In this document: positions 5,181 through 5,293 of the stretch, one piece after another
Layout of the letters: each line of letters opens with the position of its first letter
Position numbering within the stretch: the first letter of the stretch is position 1
NCBI GenBank assembly: GCA_005877225.1
Contig: VBPK01000187.1
Coordinates: 1 to 5,293 of the forward strand
Direction of reading: 5' to 3'
Length of the DNA stretch: 5,293 bases
DNA from: Nitrososphaerota archaeon
GTDB taxonomy: Archaea; Thermoproteota; Nitrososphaeria; Nitrososphaerales; Gagatemarchaeaceae
Position numbers and translations under genes: made by a program
The notes under the pieces: generated by a model
The model's input: the letters and a program-made list of their open reading frames with translations, nothing else
The model's database searches: none
Told to the model about the DNA's origin: nothing

Positions 5181-5293
5181 ATGTCGGTGAAGATCGTCCC
5201 TCAACAAATCTCTGGGGAAAGAGCGTCAACCCCTGATGACCCGAAAATTGAAGAGGAGATAGAGATCCAAGAGTTTTCGTTGGACTGCTTGTG
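5181..5293 (+). CDS. Candidate mycofactocin-like precursor peptide (MftA-like), 3' end cut by window
   Basis: A short ORF starts at ATG 5181 and runs for 37 visible codons plus two bases. It has a basic-to-neutral N-terminus, an acidic stretch (E-E-E-I-E-I-Q-E at 24-31), then F-S-L-D-C-L (32-37). The next codon begins TG and so must be Cys, Trp or stop. MftA precursors end in an acidic leader followed by x-S-I-D-G-M-C-G-V-Y, in which the last Val and Tyr are converted to the cofactor core. Here S-L-D-C-L-(C?) lines up with S-I-D-G-M-C. The core would lie just past the edge. A good TATA box stands at the right distance, and the divergently transcribed neighbour resembles MftB, the chaperone for such a peptide. 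An upstream ATG at 5176 gives only four codons and is not used. An unrelated small acidic protein remains possible. Confidence 0.6.
   Translation, partial: MSVKIVPQQISGERASTPDDPKIEEEIEIQEFSLDCL

Noticed and set aside
5176..5190. ATG at 5176 as start of the precursor-like gene
   Set aside because: It gives four codons then TGA, so the ATG at 5181 in the other frame is the only useful start.

Overview
The window reads as archaeal chromosomal DNA, probably from an uncultured lineage that I cannot place more precisely. The clues are AT-rich TATA-like boxes about 25 bases ahead of probable transcription starts, with little or no leader before some genes. Two MIP18/DUF59 proteins sit among tightly packed genes, and starts are a mix of ATG, GTG and TTG. 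No rRNA, tRNA, insertion sequence or CRISPR array is visible.

Layout: six protein genes lie on the minus strand and are read from right to left. In order of transcription they are a 100-residue PqqD/MftB-like peptide-binding protein (4981-4679), a DUF59 protein (4639-4283), an amidohydrolase-2 family enzyme (4236-3187), a second DUF59 protein (3186-2827), a phytoene-desaturase-like FAD oxidoreductase (2752-1199), and a Cys/Met-metabolism PLP enzyme cut by the left edge (1056-1). The first five look like one transcription unit, with gaps of 0 to 74 bases. The PLP gene follows a 142-base gap that holds its own promoter-like element and a perfect 10-bp direct repeat. It also appears richer in GC than its neighbours.

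A short gene starts on the plus strand at 5181, facing away from the PqqD/MftB-like gene, and is cut by the right edge after 37 codons. Its acidic C-terminal part, ending S-L-D-C-L followed by a codon beginning TG, resembles the end of mycofactocin precursor peptides (MftA, ...S-I-D-G-M-C-G-V-Y). MftB is the chaperone that delivers MftA to the radical SAM enzyme MftC. A candidate MftA and a candidate MftB on the two sides of one 199-base divergent promoter region therefore suggest a mycofactocin-like RiPP redox-cofactor locus. It would be arranged differently from the co-directional mftABCDEF order, with mftC and the rest presumably beyond the right edge.

The genes that share the operon with the MftB-like protein (DUF59, amidohydrolase, DUF59, FAD oxidoreductase) may be a redox or catabolic module linked to that cofactor; this is inference. 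Separately, the amidohydrolase and the second DUF59 gene are in the same reading frame, parted only by one TGA codon.
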